The notes beneath the pieces were generated by a model. The model did no database searches. It was given only the letters and a program-made list of their open reading frames with translations, and was not told the DNA's origin. DNA of 64,000 nt from Euborellia annulipes (taxonomy: Eukaryota; Arthropoda; Insecta; Dermaptera; Anisolabididae): NCBI GenBank assembly GCA_023213315.1, contig JAKCPI010000887.1:1-64000 (forward strand), read 5' to 3'. The position numbers and the translations under genes are program-made. This document shows, one piece after another, positions 1 through 11,385 of the stretch (positions are counted from its first letter, which is position 1; each line of letters starts with the position of its first letter).

Positions 1-1907
1 ATTGGCTGTTCCACACCGCCTTGGGACTTGAGACAGTACAGCTCCCAAAGCCGGGATCTGAGGCGTCTGTTGCCAAGACGAAAGGTAACGCGAAGTCGGG
101 GTAGGCCAACACGGCATCCGATGTAAGAAGAGCCTTTAGCGCTTGGAAGGCCTGCTGGTGGCAATCCGTCCACTCAAACCGAGCGTACTTTCCGGTCAGG
201 TCATGGAGAGGCCTAGCTACTTCTGCGAAATGTGGCATAAACCTCCTATACCATCCTGCCAGCCCTAGAAACGCTCTGACTTCCTTCACTGTGCGAGGCG
301 TCGGATACTCCTTCACAGCCTTCACCGTTTTGGGATCCGGACTAACTCCCGCCCCCGAAACCACATGACCCAGATACTCAACCTCGGGCATAGCGAACTC
401 GCACTTGGCTAGATTTATCTTAAGATGAACCTCCCGAAACCTTCCCAGCACTCTATTCAGCCTTTGCAGATGTTCCTCGAAAGTGTCACTGAATATGATA
501 ACATCATCCAGATACACAAAACACTCTGCCCCCTTAAGCCCAGTTAAAATCTGATCCATTGCTCTTTGGAAGGTTGCAGGTGCTCCCGACAAACCGAAAG
601 GCATCCGGTTGTATTCATAATGCCCTTCAGGGGTCGAAAAGGCCGTCTTTTCCCGATCCTCTTCCGCCACAGGTATCTGGTGATAACCAGAAGCCAAGTC
701 AATCGTCGTAAACCATTTTGAATTGCCCAGACTCTCCAATGTATCCGCGATCTTCGGTAGAGGGTACACGTCCGCTTTAGTTTCAGCATTGAGGGCCCTG
801 AAGTCTGTACAGAACCTATATTTCACCCCTTGCCCCCTGTCCTTCTTGGGCACCAAAACCACTGGGGCTGACCATGGTGATGACGACGGCCGAATGACAC
901 CTTCGTCTAACAAATTGCGAATCTGTTCCCTCATTTCCTCCTTAAGATGGTGAGGCACCGGGTACGGCCTACGATATATCGGAGTCGCACCCCCTGTTGG
1001 TATAGTGTGACGAACTCTCGTCGTGCACCCCAGCTTCCCTCCGCTCCCATACAACAGGTCTTCAAATGAGAATAGCATCTCCTGCATCTTCATCCTCTCG
1101 TCAGGCACCAAATGGGCCAGTTTGGTTGTCACCGCTTCCCTCAACCCCACCACCCCTTCCCCAGTCCCTACGGACAATCCCCGCACTATCTCCTGAGGCG
1201 CGATGGAATGCATTGACGCCAACGGAGTACCCTTCGAAAGTTCCACGAACTCCCGTGTGGCGTTCACCAACTTTACCGGGGTCGTCCCGTCCCCCACCCT
1301 ATTCACAGAGCGGGCCACCCGCACACCGGCTAAGCTAAGCTCACGCGGTTCCAGTATAATCGAATCTCCTCCTTCCAGTCTCCCTTCCTTCCGCGTCCAC
1401 ACAACCTTTCCCTTTAGCACCACTTCGGACCACGGGGGTACCATCACATTCCGTACTACCCTTATGCAGCCCATGTCTTCCGACACCCCTCCCGGTTCCG
1501 GTGCCGCGTCTACTCCCCCTGGTGCACTCCACTCTCCCGCTGGACACATCTATTTTCGCCCCCAGAGGTCGCAGTAGGTCCATTCCCAAAATGCCATCAT
1601 GTGCTGTCAGTATGTCGGCCACGATAAATTGGTGTTTGATTGGCGCCCCCATGACTGTCCCCACCACCTCCTGGATGCCCTCTACTGAAAGCTCACTCCC
1701 CGTAACACCCCTCGGCGTAAAGGGCGCCTCCGTTACTCTCCCCGAGCCAATTGGCCTCCTGATGACGAGGACGTCCGCCCCTGTGTCGACCAATAGCGTG
1801 TAGACCACGCCCTCCACCTCCAATGCCACACCTATCCCCTTCGAACGGCTATCCGATAGCTTAGGGATCAGCCGCTCCAACTCAGGCCGCGAGCCGGGGT
1901 CGTTCAC
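1..1907 (-). pseudogene. Ty3/gypsy pol: protease, reverse transcriptase, start of RNase H
   Basis: The retroviral-type aspartic protease comes first: LLVDTGADVLVI with the catalytic DTGA at about residues 41-44, then ILGMD at 107-111. A one-base frameshift at a G run near 1523 moves the frame. After it the frame stays open to the window edge. It shows the pre-RT segment, PVVLVPKKD, the TTIDLASGYHQI block, the MPFGLSGAPATFQ block and the catalytic YLDD at about 503-514. Then come YLGHVVS, FLGLAGWYRRF and the RNase H start LATDASD. A second frameshift near base 44 breaks the RNase H lead-in. The protease can start at GTG (1907), overlapping the gag stop, so protease and RT were probably made by frameshifting or as a fused Pol. 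Integrase lies outside the window. The family call is firm; the clade within Ty3/gypsy is not determined. Confidence 0.92.
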
Positions 1908-2937
1908 GGCCGAGACTCTTTTGGGTGTTGCTGACTCGCCCCGCTCTGCTCCGCCTTGTTTTCGCCTCCAGAAGCAGTGTCCTTAGGGGCTGCTGTCCGC
2001 GTCTTTCGCGGGCAGTCTCGTGCCATATGGCCGCTCTCACCGCACCCAAAACACCGCATGACACCGCCTTGCGAATCCCCTTTCACCCTGCGTGGGCAGT
2101 CCCGAGCCAAATGGCCCCTGCCATCGCATACGTAGCATCTCAGCCCAGGACACCTGCTGGCCACATGTCCGTACTCGGAGCACCTGAAGCATCTCACTGT
2201 GTTCTTCGAAAGCCCTTGCCTTCCTCCACGCTGTGCACTCACGCAACAACAGGCACCTCCGCTCGACGAGCTACCTACACCAGCCTCCATTCTGGTCGCC
2301 ACTGGCGGCGCCCCTCGCGCCGCGCCCACCAAGCCTAGCGCCTGACCCCCCTCCCGCTCGACGCGACGTATTTTCTCTAGCACCAGATCCAACGTCTTAG
2401 GTGGGTCAAATCTGATTAGGCTGCCCAGGTTTCCCACTAAACCTTCTATGAAGATGTCCCTCAGGAGCTCCTCCCCAATCGCCTCCCCGGCACCTGCCGC
2501 CCTCACCCCCATCTCCCTCACCCGATCCAAAAATTGTCTCCCCCCCTCGCCAACTCTCTGCTTCATGGTGAACATCTCTCTCCTAATGTCTACCTTACTC
2601 CTATCTACCTTGAACCGGCCCAAAAGTGCCGCCTTCAACTCCCCATAGGACTTCGAGTGCCCCACTCCCCGCAAAAATACTTCCGCCTCACCCTTCACCT
2701 TTAATAACAAAACCACGCGCTTATGCTCCTCCCCCCACCCCCTGCCTCAGCGACTCTCTCAAAACCCTCCAAAAAAAGGTCCACCCTCTCCTCAGAGGTC
2801 CCCCCGGACCACGAAGACAACAAACTCTGGATGGACAAATCCGGCGGCCTCTCCAACTTGACCACCACCGGCACAGGAGCCCCCTCCATCTCCAAAAAGG
2901 GAGGTGAATAAGCCAAGTCAATATATAGAAAGAACAA
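1904..2937 (-). pseudogene. Ty3/gypsy gag with three CCHC zinc knuckles
   Basis: This is the structural capsid/nucleocapsid protein of the retrotransposon. The 270-residue downstream part (from 2716) shows a capsid-like helical region (LKAALLGRFK, FLDRVREMG, LLRDIFIEGL). Three CX2CX4HX4C zinc knuckles follow at about residues 176-189, 194-207 and 222-235, and they would bind the element RNA. The N-terminal part (from 2937, MFFLYIDLAYSPPF) lies in another frame. The two join at a G-rich run near 2738-2750, where a one-base shift restores continuity, so gag is broken there. The end overlaps the protease start by a TGA/GTG arrangement. Confidence 0.88.
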
Positions 2938-2963
2938 AACCCGCCCCTATTTTTGCAAGAGGC

Positions 2964-2979
2964 GCCACTTCTGACACCA
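2964..2979 (-). other. Retrotransposon primer-binding site
   Basis: The minus strand reads TGGTGTCAGAAGTGGC directly inside the LTR edge. The plus strand therefore looks like a tRNA 3' end finishing in CCA, as needed to prime minus-strand DNA synthesis. I cannot assign the tRNA species with certainty. The gag start lies about 30 bases further in. Confidence 0.7.
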
Positions 2980-2980
2980 G

Positions 2981-3110
2981 TGTAAATTTAGTACTCACCT
3001 CCCTTGTTGTCCGCGCTGAGTTGTGGGCTGAGAGACGACCACGAGATCCCTTACTAGGAGCTTCCTAAGGGATATTACTTTAGGAAATTCTTATAACGAA
3101 ATTGAATCTT
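2981..3110 (-). repeat. Inner edge of the 5' LTR; outer edge not located
   Basis: On the plus strand the segment begins TGTAAATTTAG one base after the primer-binding site, fitting a TG...CA LTR terminus. The outer boundary cannot be placed, because the second LTR is outside the window and no target duplication is visible. The LTR may extend into or past the tandem repeat on its right. Confidence 0.5.
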
Positions 3111-3562
3111 CCGCTTCCTTAATTATTATAAATTTATTCCCAAAAGTGTTTGACAAAAAAAAATAAAGCATATGGACAAGTCCAAAACAAAAAAATACAT
3201 AAAATAAAATAAAAAAAATTATAAAATAAAATAAGATAAAACGGCAAAAAGAATACCTATAAAACGTAATTCTGACTCCCGTCTCCTTAATTATCGTAAA
3301 TTTACTCCCACAAGTGTTTGACAAAAAAAAAATTAAAATATATAGCTAAGACCAAATAAAAAAATATAAAATAAAATAAAATAAAACGACCAAAAGAATA
3401 TCTATAAAACGTAATTCTGACTCCCGTCTCCTTAATTATCGTAAATTTACTCCCAAAAGTGTTTGCCAAAAAAAAATTAAAATATATAGCTAAGACCAAA
3501 TAAAAAAATATAAAATAATACAATCAAAAAAATATCTATAAAAACTTAATTCTAACTTAATG
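3111..3562. repeat. AT-rich tandem repeat, three units of about 145-168 bp
   Basis: Three successive copies start with CCTTAATTAT at 3117, 3285 and 3430. Each continues with a conserved ACTCCCAAAAGTGTTTG block, an A/T tract, and the CTATAAAACGTAATTCTGAC block. The second and third are nearly identical. If the LTR extends this far these would be U3 repeats; otherwise this is an independent minisatellite. Low-complexity frames across it are not genes. Confidence 0.8.
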
Positions 3563-4045
3563 CCTAATGAAAGAGAAGAGAAGAAAAAAAATTGTTTATT
3601 CACCAATGGCCATGGTAACAACAACTGTCCAAACCGCCAAAATGTCCATCTTAGGTAATAACAATCGAAGACGAAAAGAAAAACTGGAGAATGTCCAATT
3701 GGGGCTCTCACACAATAATCCTGGACTTCTGTTCTGAACACACGCAAAAATCTCTCTGCCGAGAGCAAAAAAAAATCCGACCTTCGCTAGGCGCCGATAG
3801 CTTGCTATAGGTAAGAGCAAGTTTGCAAGAGGTCCCGTCTTCAGTCGCCTCCTGGCGGGCTTTTTTACGACATCTCTCTATCTGTCTCACTCTCTCTCAT
3901 TATCTCCCTGTCAATCGATTTGGTCTCTATAATAATCAAGGACAGTCTTCGGCGGAAATCCTATGCAAGCTTGCGAATTCCTGCAATAGGTATGAGAGAG
4001 AGAGAGAGAGAGAGAGATAGGCACGTGTAAGGCTGGAATATTCCC
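3563..4045. other. No gene recognised; ends in a (GA)n microsatellite
   Basis: Mixed-composition sequence with pyrimidine-rich patches. A perfect GA run lies at about 3994-4017. Short open frames here have no recognisable domain. It could be the remainder of the LTR or host DNA. Confidence 0.4.
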
Positions 4046-4430
4046 GTGGTTTTCGTGACATGGTCTTTCTGTCTGTGTGTCTGTGTTCAATTTTAGGCAT
4101 GAAGGAATTGAGCTATGAGATTGAAATTTTATATTTAAGATAGATACCCCACTAGCACGTGACTCGAAGCTTTTGAACAAAATCGGCCAAAAAGTACTAG
4201 TAATTTACTGATGTACTTTTTCAGTTTTTTTTTTTTTGTTTTCAAAATTCGCTCTAACGATTTTGATTAAAATTCTAAAATCAATAATTTTTTAGATGGT
4301 CTTTCAAATATATATTCTCATTTTGCTTTCAAAATTGTTTGAAGCACACTTGATTCTTGTACTTCGTAGGAAAAATAGAAGTAATAGTTTCCATTGTAAC
4401 AAAGTATACTGCATCCTCTTTATATCATTA
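4046..4430 (-). mobile_element. Hel-like element, degenerate partial copy
   Basis: It carries the family landmarks in minus orientation: GTGGTTTTCGTGACATGGTC, a short GT tract, GGCATGAAGGAATTGAGC, AAATCGGCCAAAAAGTACTA and GATGTACTTTTTCAG. It is more diverged than the later copies and lacks both terminal hairpins. A LINE tail is inserted just to its right. Confidence 0.7.
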
Positions 4431-4459
4431 ATCTGAGTTTTAATAAATTTCTAGATGCT

Positions 4460-4971
4460 TTTTTTTTTATTTATTTCTCCTTAGTCAGAGGACATAGGGT
4501 TTTAACCCAAATCTATATATAGGTTACAAGATACATTAATACAAAACACCATAGATAATAAACAATACAAAAACAGGGTACCAATAACACAATACAATAA
4601 TAAACAACCAAATTAACAAATTGCATAAAAAGAATGAAAAGAATATCCAAAACTATAACATAGAAAAAATTAGAATATAAAATTACATAATAAAAAACAT
4701 TGCTCAGGAAAACATGGATATTAAAAACATTTTATTAAAAAACTGTCACTTGTGGCTATTGTCCAAAGGTTTATATTTTGAGCTTTGATGCTATGGAAAA
4801 TTTGTGGACAGCTTGAATTGTTATTTCGTTAGCGTGTTTCAGGAATTAGTTGTATGAAGGTGGGTCTCTGAAGCTAGGTCGAACTGCTGCTATGAAAGGA
4901 CTTCTGTGTGATTTAAGTAGAGGACAGCAAAATATGAGATGTTCTGGAGTTGCTAGAGACAGAGAGCAGGA
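4460..4971 (-). mobile_element. 5'-truncated LINE 3' end with poly(A) tail
   Basis: It is flanked by a 9-bp target duplication, CTAGATGCT (4451-4459 and 4972-4980), and begins on the plus strand with poly(T), so it inserted in minus orientation. The far end of the minus strand encodes a LINE-style C-terminus (residues TPEHLIFCCPLLKSH, then a stop), followed by an AT-rich 3' UTR. This is the Cys/His-like tail found after the RT of several non-LTR clades. The clade is not assigned. Confidence 0.7.
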
Positions 4972-4974
4972 CTA

Positions 4975-5085
4975 GATGCTCTTTAAAATGTATATTCTCA
5001 TATTCTTTCTGTTTGAAGAACACTTTACTCATTTACTTCATAGGAAAGGCAAATTGTTGCCGTAGTAACAAATAAATGCATTTTA
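4975..5085 (-). mobile_element. Hel-like element fragment
   Basis: GATGCTCTTTAAAATGTATA, ACACTTTACTC, TACTTCATAGGAAAGGC and GTTGCCGTAGTAACAAA match the internal part of the family. It is the continuation, or a second fragment, of the copy interrupted by the LINE tail. Confidence 0.65.
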
Positions 5086-5102
5086 TCTTCTTCTTCATCT
5101 GC

Positions 5103-5590
5103 CTATCCGTTTCGGATGTTGGCGATCATCATGGCGATCTTGGCTTTGTTGCAGGCTGCTCTCAGGAGTTCCATAGTTGAGACGCCATACCACTTCCTCA
5201 GGTTTGCCATCCATGAGATTCTTCTCCCTCCAGGACCCCTTTTACCCCCAACCTCCTTGGTCCTTGGACCAATTATGTGCAGAACTCCCACATTAGTGGT
5301 TGGACAGATGATCTGCCGCAATCTGTATTTCTCATTCCTGAGTATGTTGCCAAGATATTCAAGCTTCCGCTGCTTGATCATCATCATTAGTTCTGGTTGA
5401 GAGCCAATTATGTGCAGAACTTCCACGTTAGTAATATGATCTAATATTCTGCAGTAGATCCACATTTCGAAGGCTCTGATTCTTTTTTCGGATGCAATGC
5501 CGTCTAAGTCCAGGCCGTATAGCACAGTGGAAAATATGTATGTTTTTACAATCCTCTTTTTTAGCCTCATACTTATATCTCGACTGCATA
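5103..5590 (-). pseudogene. Non-LTR retrotransposon C-terminus (endonuclease-RT type)
   Basis: The 155-residue frame ends in the very characteristic tail of a widespread arthropod LINE type: KRIVKTYIFSTVLYG, FEMWIYCRILD, KLEYLGNILRNEKYRL, KRGPGGRRISWM, LRKWYGVSTMELLRAA and AKIAMMIANIRNG before the stop. These follow the RT thumb. The usual Trp-rich ...YGCETWT... segment is deleted. A roughly 40-residue unit containing NVEVLHIIG is duplicated, so the copy is internally rearranged. The RT and endonuclease domains are missing, as in a 5'-truncated insertion. Confidence 0.8.
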
Positions 5591-6340
5591 GTAACTGTTA
5601 GAGGCTTCATTCACATTTTATAATTATTCAAAATATAGCCAGCAATAGAAGAGACATTAACATTTGATTATCCTTATTGGTCTTCTTAAATTCAATTATC
5701 GAAAGAGCACTACTATGCATGGGTAACTTAAGAAAAGAAAAAAAAAGGAGAGGAAAAAGAAAGAAAACGTGCTATAAAAGTTTTTAAATAAAAGATAATA
5801 GCGAAACTCTTGATGATTGAATCTGTTGATCCGCAAGAACGAGCTTTCAATGATAGTTCGAATTGATTTTCCATGAAGTTAAAGCAACTAATGGATTCCA
5901 CCATTCATTAACGTCAAATACACTTTGAGAATAAGTTACTTAATTAAAATATTTTTTTTTCGAATATTTATAAGACAACAAGTAGGCCTATATAAATAAA
6001 AAAAAAAAAATAGATAGAGCTACTTTAAAAACAATACTATCTCTCTCTATATATTTCATATATAGGGTAAGAGAAAGTAAAAAATAGATAAACCCTCTTA
6101 CTGAATAGCAGTTAAGCTTTTAATCCTGATGTTCAAATCCACCTTATTGCAAAAAATTATACAACGTTGTTAGTTCCTGAGGAAGGAAACGGGAATCCAC
6201 CTCAGGATCTTTCCCATTAAAGTTACCCCCCTGATTAACCACAACAATCGTCCTGACATCAGTCCTGACACTACGGATTGAAAAGAAGGTAGCTCTTATT
6301 TTATCAATTTGTTTTTTCCTGACCATCCTGAGCTATAAAA
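5591..6340. other. No gene recognised; solo Hel-like terminus near 6044-6083
   Basis: AT-rich DNA. The one recognisable item is TCTCTCTCTATATA followed by GGGTAAGAGAAAGTA, which is the hairpin end of the Hel-like family without the rest. A GC-richer patch (6165-6260) has no detectable gene. Confidence 0.4.
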
Positions 6341-6640
6341 TCTATTTATATAATTCTCTAAAATCCGTCTGTCAGTCTGTGTGTCTGTCTATCACGCTCT
6401 ATTTGGGCAACTTTCCGTTTGAATTTCGAAACCAAATTTTTTTATTAAATAAAAGAGACGGGGTATAAATGGCCTTTGATGCCGAAAAAGACTTTAAATG
6501 AAATTAATAAAAAAAAACAAACTTTTTTTCGTAATCAATAAGAGGGCCTGAGCCAGCTGCCGTAGAGTCCAGGGGGTCGAAGCTCCCGACTAGGCGAGAA
6601 GCCCACCTAAGCCGGGCGACGCAGTTAGTTTATTTAAATT
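6341..6640. repeat. SINE tail and tRNA-like patch
   Basis: AGACGGGGTATAAATGGCC and GATGCCGAAAAAGAC followed by an A-rich run match the tail of the tRNA-type SINE at 27180. Next to it, 6545-6632 is GC-rich. Its minus strand has a B-box-like GGGAGCTTCGACCCCC, so it may be the head of another SINE. The left part has a GTCTGTCTGT-type run. Confidence 0.45.
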
Positions 6641-7197
6641 CTATTTTCTACCGAATTATATATAACAAATGATCTCAAAAAGCGAAAGACAAAAAATAGA
6701 TGTTTTAGAATAAGAACAATATAATGAAGAAGAAAATAATCACTACTTGATTATTCTGTACCAATGATGGCGAACCTATGACCAGTGGGTCAGACACTGA
6801 CCCACGCAAGCGTTTTGACTGACCCACGATTGCTACTCACAGAAACTCACCTAAAAAAGTTGCACGTGAAGGAGGAAAAAGGCGCACTAAATCGTCAAAC
6901 TACGCCCATTTTTACCCGTGAAGCCAATCGCCATCCCTGTTCTATACCATGGGAAACATACACAATTTCATATTCTCCTAGAAGGTAGGCTGCCCAAATG
7001 ACTCAAAGTGTCTGCGTGAACCTCCCTGCCTTTTGGTTTGGTGGGTCTTTTGTCACAGACCATACATTATCCCCTTATCCACTTGACATTTCATGCACAC
7101 TGTAGAGTTGTTTTGGCTGCCTATCTTCTAGGAATCTTTTAGAAACTTTTAGAATACAAAATTCTGTAAACCCTCATACAATTAGTTGATTGATTTT
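6641..7197. repeat. Probable hAT terminus in otherwise featureless DNA
   Basis: CCAATGATGGCGAACCTATG (from about 6762) resembles a hAT terminal repeat of the kind that reads as a sentence on loss of a gene. The inverted partner was not found. The open frame that starts inside it has no recognisable domain. Confidence 0.35.
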
Positions 7198-7429
7198 TAC
7201 TTTCTCTTACCTCTATATATGTCAAAAATTCGAATTCAAAAATTTTGATGAATAAACACGTTTTGAGGTCCTTAGTCAAAAAAAAAATTAGTTTTCAACA
7301 TAATCTGTGTCTGTGAACAAAATATCTCAAAAATAAAATGTCGACACAAAAAATCTAGTGTGACAACCACAGAACACAACTTTCGTTTTCGGTAAAGTGT
7401 GCGATAAGAGTGCGACCAGTCACACCAGA
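7198..7429 (-). mobile_element. Hel-like element, internally deleted, both ends kept
   Basis: It starts with TACTTTCTCTTACC and ends with GTGCGACCAGTCACACCAGA. In between are short diverged pieces (TCAAAAATTCGAAT, CACGTTTTGAGGTCC, ATGTCGACACAAAAAATC). Roughly 450 bp of the usual interior, including the microsatellite, is missing. Confidence 0.75.
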
Positions 7430-9547
7430 TTTTTCTGAAATGTATTGCCTGATTATCTTAGAGTCAAGTCTCGTGTCCTTTGTATCGTATTTTTTCTTTT
7501 AAAAAAAAATCAACCAATCAGAGGAATTATTTATTAACATTGTAGTCATAAATTACGAATGGAATATATTTTATTTTTAATTAAATGTTAATTTAAAAAA
7601 AATATTTAAATATACATATGTCTGTAAAATAAAATTTCAAATGAGTTTATTTAATTGAAAAAAAAAAATTTCAAGGCTTTTTTTTAATACTAAAAGGAGA
7701 GGACAATAAAAAAAATTAATTATTTATTTTTTTGTTATTTAAATGATAGTATTTTAACTTTGACGTGTTTTTTTTTTTTTTTTACTCACGTTGGGTTTTA
7801 GAAGCAATAAAATTACCTTGGCTCTCTCTCCCCCTTAACGCATATTGTAAGTTGTTTTTCTATATTAGGGCTGTGATCCGTAATTTCTGAAATAGAATAC
7901 ATTTATTTCAGATAAAAAAACTTTGAAAAGGATCCAAATAATTTGTCACTCTAAAAAATTAATAAGTATTCAATTATTCTTAAAAAGATGCCATCAGCCA
8001 AAAATTTATTTATAAGCTTACATATATAATAAAAATAAACTTAAACAAGACAACAGATCTTACATCTGTCAACAAGTAGACCGAGTACAAAACCACCAGA
8101 CAACGAAATATTATTTTTTTCCGAAATGTTTGGCGCCCCAAATAGTCCTATAATGATTTATTTAGTTAGAAAAATAATAATTATTGCTATATGGACGATG
8201 TTATGCACGAAGGAACCAAGCGCCTTTAACCTAAATCTGAGATAAAAGACATTTCACTTGCACAATTGTAAACAAAACCAGTGAGATTTACTTTTTGTTT
8301 TGTTTTATACAAAAAAGTGCACAGAGTAATAATGTTTAAATAAAGAGATAGATCTTCTTTTTCCCTACAATATGGCGGTATCTCATAATGACACTTAGTT
8401 CCTTTATGCATAACATCGTCCATTTTAAATTTCGCATAAAATTGTATGAGATGGAGTCAGCCAAGGAAAGAATAAAAACTTGTCGACGTTTTGCGTTTAT
8501 TTTAAAACAGTTTCCACACTCTTGTCATGTATAATATTACAAACCATTCTAGAATGATTTTTCTATTTTTTTATATAACATATTCAAATAAAGTAATTAA
8601 GTCTCATTAATTTAATAGCTTCATTTTTTTTTTACTTAGTTTAACAAGATAAGACTATGAATCTTACTCTAAAAAGTTAAATAAATAAATTAAATTAGCT
8701 GACGACGACAGGATGGTCAAATAATTAACTTTATTACCTGATTTCATATCAATGAAAATACTTCCTGCGATTTGGTTAAGATAAACAAAAAAATACAGGT
8801 TGTTTGAGTCGATGCAAATTTTATTAGACGAGCCCCTCCCCCCCCTGCTGAAAGAGAGGCGCACCCCCGTAGTTGGAGCGTGTGGTGATAAAACCGATAA
8901 GCGGCGCGTTGTTGTTGTTGTTGTTTATGGCTTTCAAAATCGGTGTCGATTAAAAACAATGGCTTGTTGAGTCAAAGGTGATCCCATCGAGTGACATTTA
9001 ATGCCTGGAAGTCATTTTTCATCCGAATGATTTTTCGAAACCCTTCCAGGTGTCAATCCTTTTTTTTTTTTTAAGGCTACACCTTTCTCTAATATTGATA
9101 AATTTTTCTTGCCTAAACGAACCTTTTGTATATGAATATATAAATGGAATTATTTTCTTTTGGCCTTTCTTTGATTGGTATTTGAATTTAAAAAAATTTA
9201 AGAAATTATTAATTGCTCTTGAGCTTCTCTCTTAAATTTACTCTGGAGCAATTAATTGAAAATCTATTTTAAAGGTAATCATTTGGGGCTTTCAGCAAAC
9301 ATAAACGAATTTATTCATCATCATTTATACAAATACTCTTAGGTCCAAATTGTTTGATTAAGGCCTATAATCTTAGATTGGATGAAATAATTTTATTTTT
9401 ATTGTACTTTCCCGTACACTGTAAAAAATATGAATTTTCAATCATTTTTCTATACTTCGGTGATTTAATATTAATATATCCAGGATATGAATAAAATTAA
9501 TATAAAGTTTATGAACAAATTCCAACTTTTAAACTTATCTTTTTCAT
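7430..9547. other. No gene recognised; AT-rich intergenic
   Basis: Mostly A/T with homopolymer runs. At 8430-8510 the minus strand carries AAACGTCGACAAG and a CCTTGGCTGACTCCAT block shared with the palindrome at 30.3-30.6 kb, so it is a fragment of that family. A (GTT)n run lies at about 8908-8924 beside a GC-rich patch (8830-8910). Confidence 0.4.
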
Positions 9548-9935
9548 TGTGTGCCGCCAAATTTTGAAATCGTTAAAGGTGCACCGCGACAAGTTGAGAA
9601 TCACTGGTCTAAACGTGCTCAAATAACTTGACTACCTCAAGGAATTTTTGATTAAGGATTATTTATAATTATTTTAAGGAAACTTGAAATTATTCTTTTA
9701 AAATTTATTTCACAAATCTAAATTTATTAAATTCTGGTTTGAAATTCGCGCTCTAAACTATTTAAATATTTATGAAGTATATTAAAATCATACTAATTAA
9801 ATAATTTTTATAAAGTAATTCAACTAAATAGCTATAAAAATTAAAATTAAAATTAACAATTTCACCAAAATAATTAATTTTAAAATATACAAGAAATTGG
9901 TTAGGTTGGCAACAAATTGAACGTTCTCATATATA
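9548..9935. repeat. hAT-type terminus fragment, then AT-rich DNA
   Basis: The minus strand of 9584-9608 reads CAGTGATTCTCAACTTGTCG, a common hAT terminal wording. A similar sequence occurs at 35988. No partner end was found nearby. The rest is featureless AT-rich DNA. Confidence 0.4.
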
Positions 9936-9959
9936 TTGTAACGAGTAGACTCGTTACAA
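9936..9959. repeat. Short perfect palindrome
   Basis: TTGTAACGAGT, the dinucleotide AG, then ACTCGTTACAA form an 11-bp perfect stem. It may be a hairpin at the end of the foldback repeat that begins just to its right. Confidence 0.6.
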
Positions 9960-10597
9960 TATTCATAAACAGTTTATGAAACAGAGTTCCTATACTTATA
10001 TAGGAAGTTTTCTGGAAGTTTTAACAGGTATATTATATAAAGAGAAAGTATTGTAATCGTCAAAAAATTCGACTTCGAGATTTTGATGCTTCTCCACGTT
10101 TTAGACCTCCCTCGAGTAAAAAAAAAAAATTTTGTAATTATGTCTGTGTGTTCGTGTGTGAACACGATTGCTTAAAAAGGCATGCAGCTAGATCGATGAA
10201 ATTTGGTATATCCTCCTTTCACTATAATTGTAGATTTCTATCAACTTTTGGGGTAAATACGTCACTTGGAAGTAGTACTACTTTACCTAATGAGTTTTTT
10301 CAAGATTTTAAAATTTTCAATTTTTTTTGTTATAGGCTAATATATTAGTCAATTTTAAAAAAGTTTTTATTCTTTGACATTTTTTAAAAACTGAATAGTT
10401 TTTGAAGAAAAAGACGTTTTTTGTTAATTTTGAAAAAAAAAAAAAAAAAAAAATCATAACAAAATGATACAGGTGTGTGTCATTAACAAACATGAATTAG
10501 TGAAACAAATTAATTTGTTTATATTTACATGTTTTTGATTTTTTTTTTTTCAAATTTAACAAAAAATGTCTTTTTCTTCGTTTATTATTTGAAAAAA

Positions 10598-11291
10598 TCT
10601 GGTGTGACTGGCGCACAGCACACAACTTTCTCTTACCTTCGGTAATCGAAAGTTGTGTACTGTGCTGTCACACCAGATTTTTTGTGTCGACATGTATTTA
10701 GTTCCCGGCAGTAAGGAATATTTGAATTCAGATGTAAAATTTATAAGTATGGGAAAATATTTATATTTTGTTACCAGGGCAACCATTTCTCCTATCTTTC
10801 CTAAGAAGCACAAGAGTGAAAGTGTGCTTCAAACAATTTTGAGGGCAAAACGAGAATATACATTTGAAAGAGCATCTAAAAAATAATTGATTTTTGAATT
10901 TTAATCAAAATCGTTAGAGCGAATTTTGAGAAAATCGAAAAAAACTGAAAAAGTACATCAGTAAAGTACTAGTACTCTTTGGCCGATTTTGATTAAAAAG
11001 CTTATTTTTCCGGTCCCGGGGGGTGTTTAACTTAAATATAAAATTTCAGTCTCATAGCTCAATTCCTTCATGCTTAAAATTTGACACACACACACACACA
11101 CCCACCCACCCACCCACCCACCCACACACCCACACACCCACAGACAGACCATGTCGCGAAAACCACTTTTTTGGATTCAGGGGACCTCAAAACGTGAAGA
11201 TCCATCAAAATCTCGACATCGAATTTTTGACATGAATCCAATACTTTCTCTCTATATATATATTACATATATACATAGGTAAGAGAAAGTA
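10598..11291 (+). mobile_element. Hel-like element, near-complete copy
   Basis: It opens with an 80-bp hairpin (TCTGGTGTGAC ... GTCACACCAGA) holding ACTTTCTCTTACC in its stem. The core follows (TGTGTCGACATG, GTTACCAGGGCAACCA, AAATCGTTAGAGCG, GTACTAGTACTC), then a variable CA/CCCA microsatellite, then GACCATGTCGCGAAAACCAC. It closes with a second hairpin, TACTTTCTCTC ... GGTAAGAGAAAGTA. ACTTTCTCTTACC occurs inverted near both ends. There is no coding capacity. The architecture (sub-terminal inverted repeats, internal microsatellite, terminal stem-loop, A/T-rich insertion sites) resembles Helentron/DINE elements, but the superfamily is inferred. Confidence 0.8.
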
Positions 11292-11385
11292 AAACTATTC
11301 AGTTTTCGAAAAAATGTCAAGGAATAAAAACTTTTTAAAATAGACTAATTTATCATAATATAACAAAAAAAAAAAAAAAAAAAAA

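Larger units (their letters stand above)
1..3110 (-). mobile_element. Ty3/gypsy-like LTR retrotransposon, cut by the window edge
   Basis: Reading the minus strand from right to left gives LTR edge, primer-binding site, gag with zinc knuckles, aspartic protease, reverse transcriptase and the start of RNase H. That is the Ty3/gypsy order (protease before RT). Integrase and the 3' LTR would lie left of base 1. The body is GC-rich compared with its surroundings. It carries three visible frameshifts, all in or next to short G runs, so this copy is inactive but fairly young. Part of the signal could be assembly error in homopolymers. Confidence 0.9.

Noticed and set aside
723..2907. Plus-strand open frames across the first 3 kb (for example 1203-1577, 1925-2338)
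   Set aside because: They are antisense shadows of the minus-strand gag-pol reading frames, which show full domain signatures.
3091..3820. Minus-strand frames rich in Phe, Ile and Tyr in the tandem repeat
   Set aside because: Low-complexity translation of A/T tracts repeated with the DNA unit; no domain.
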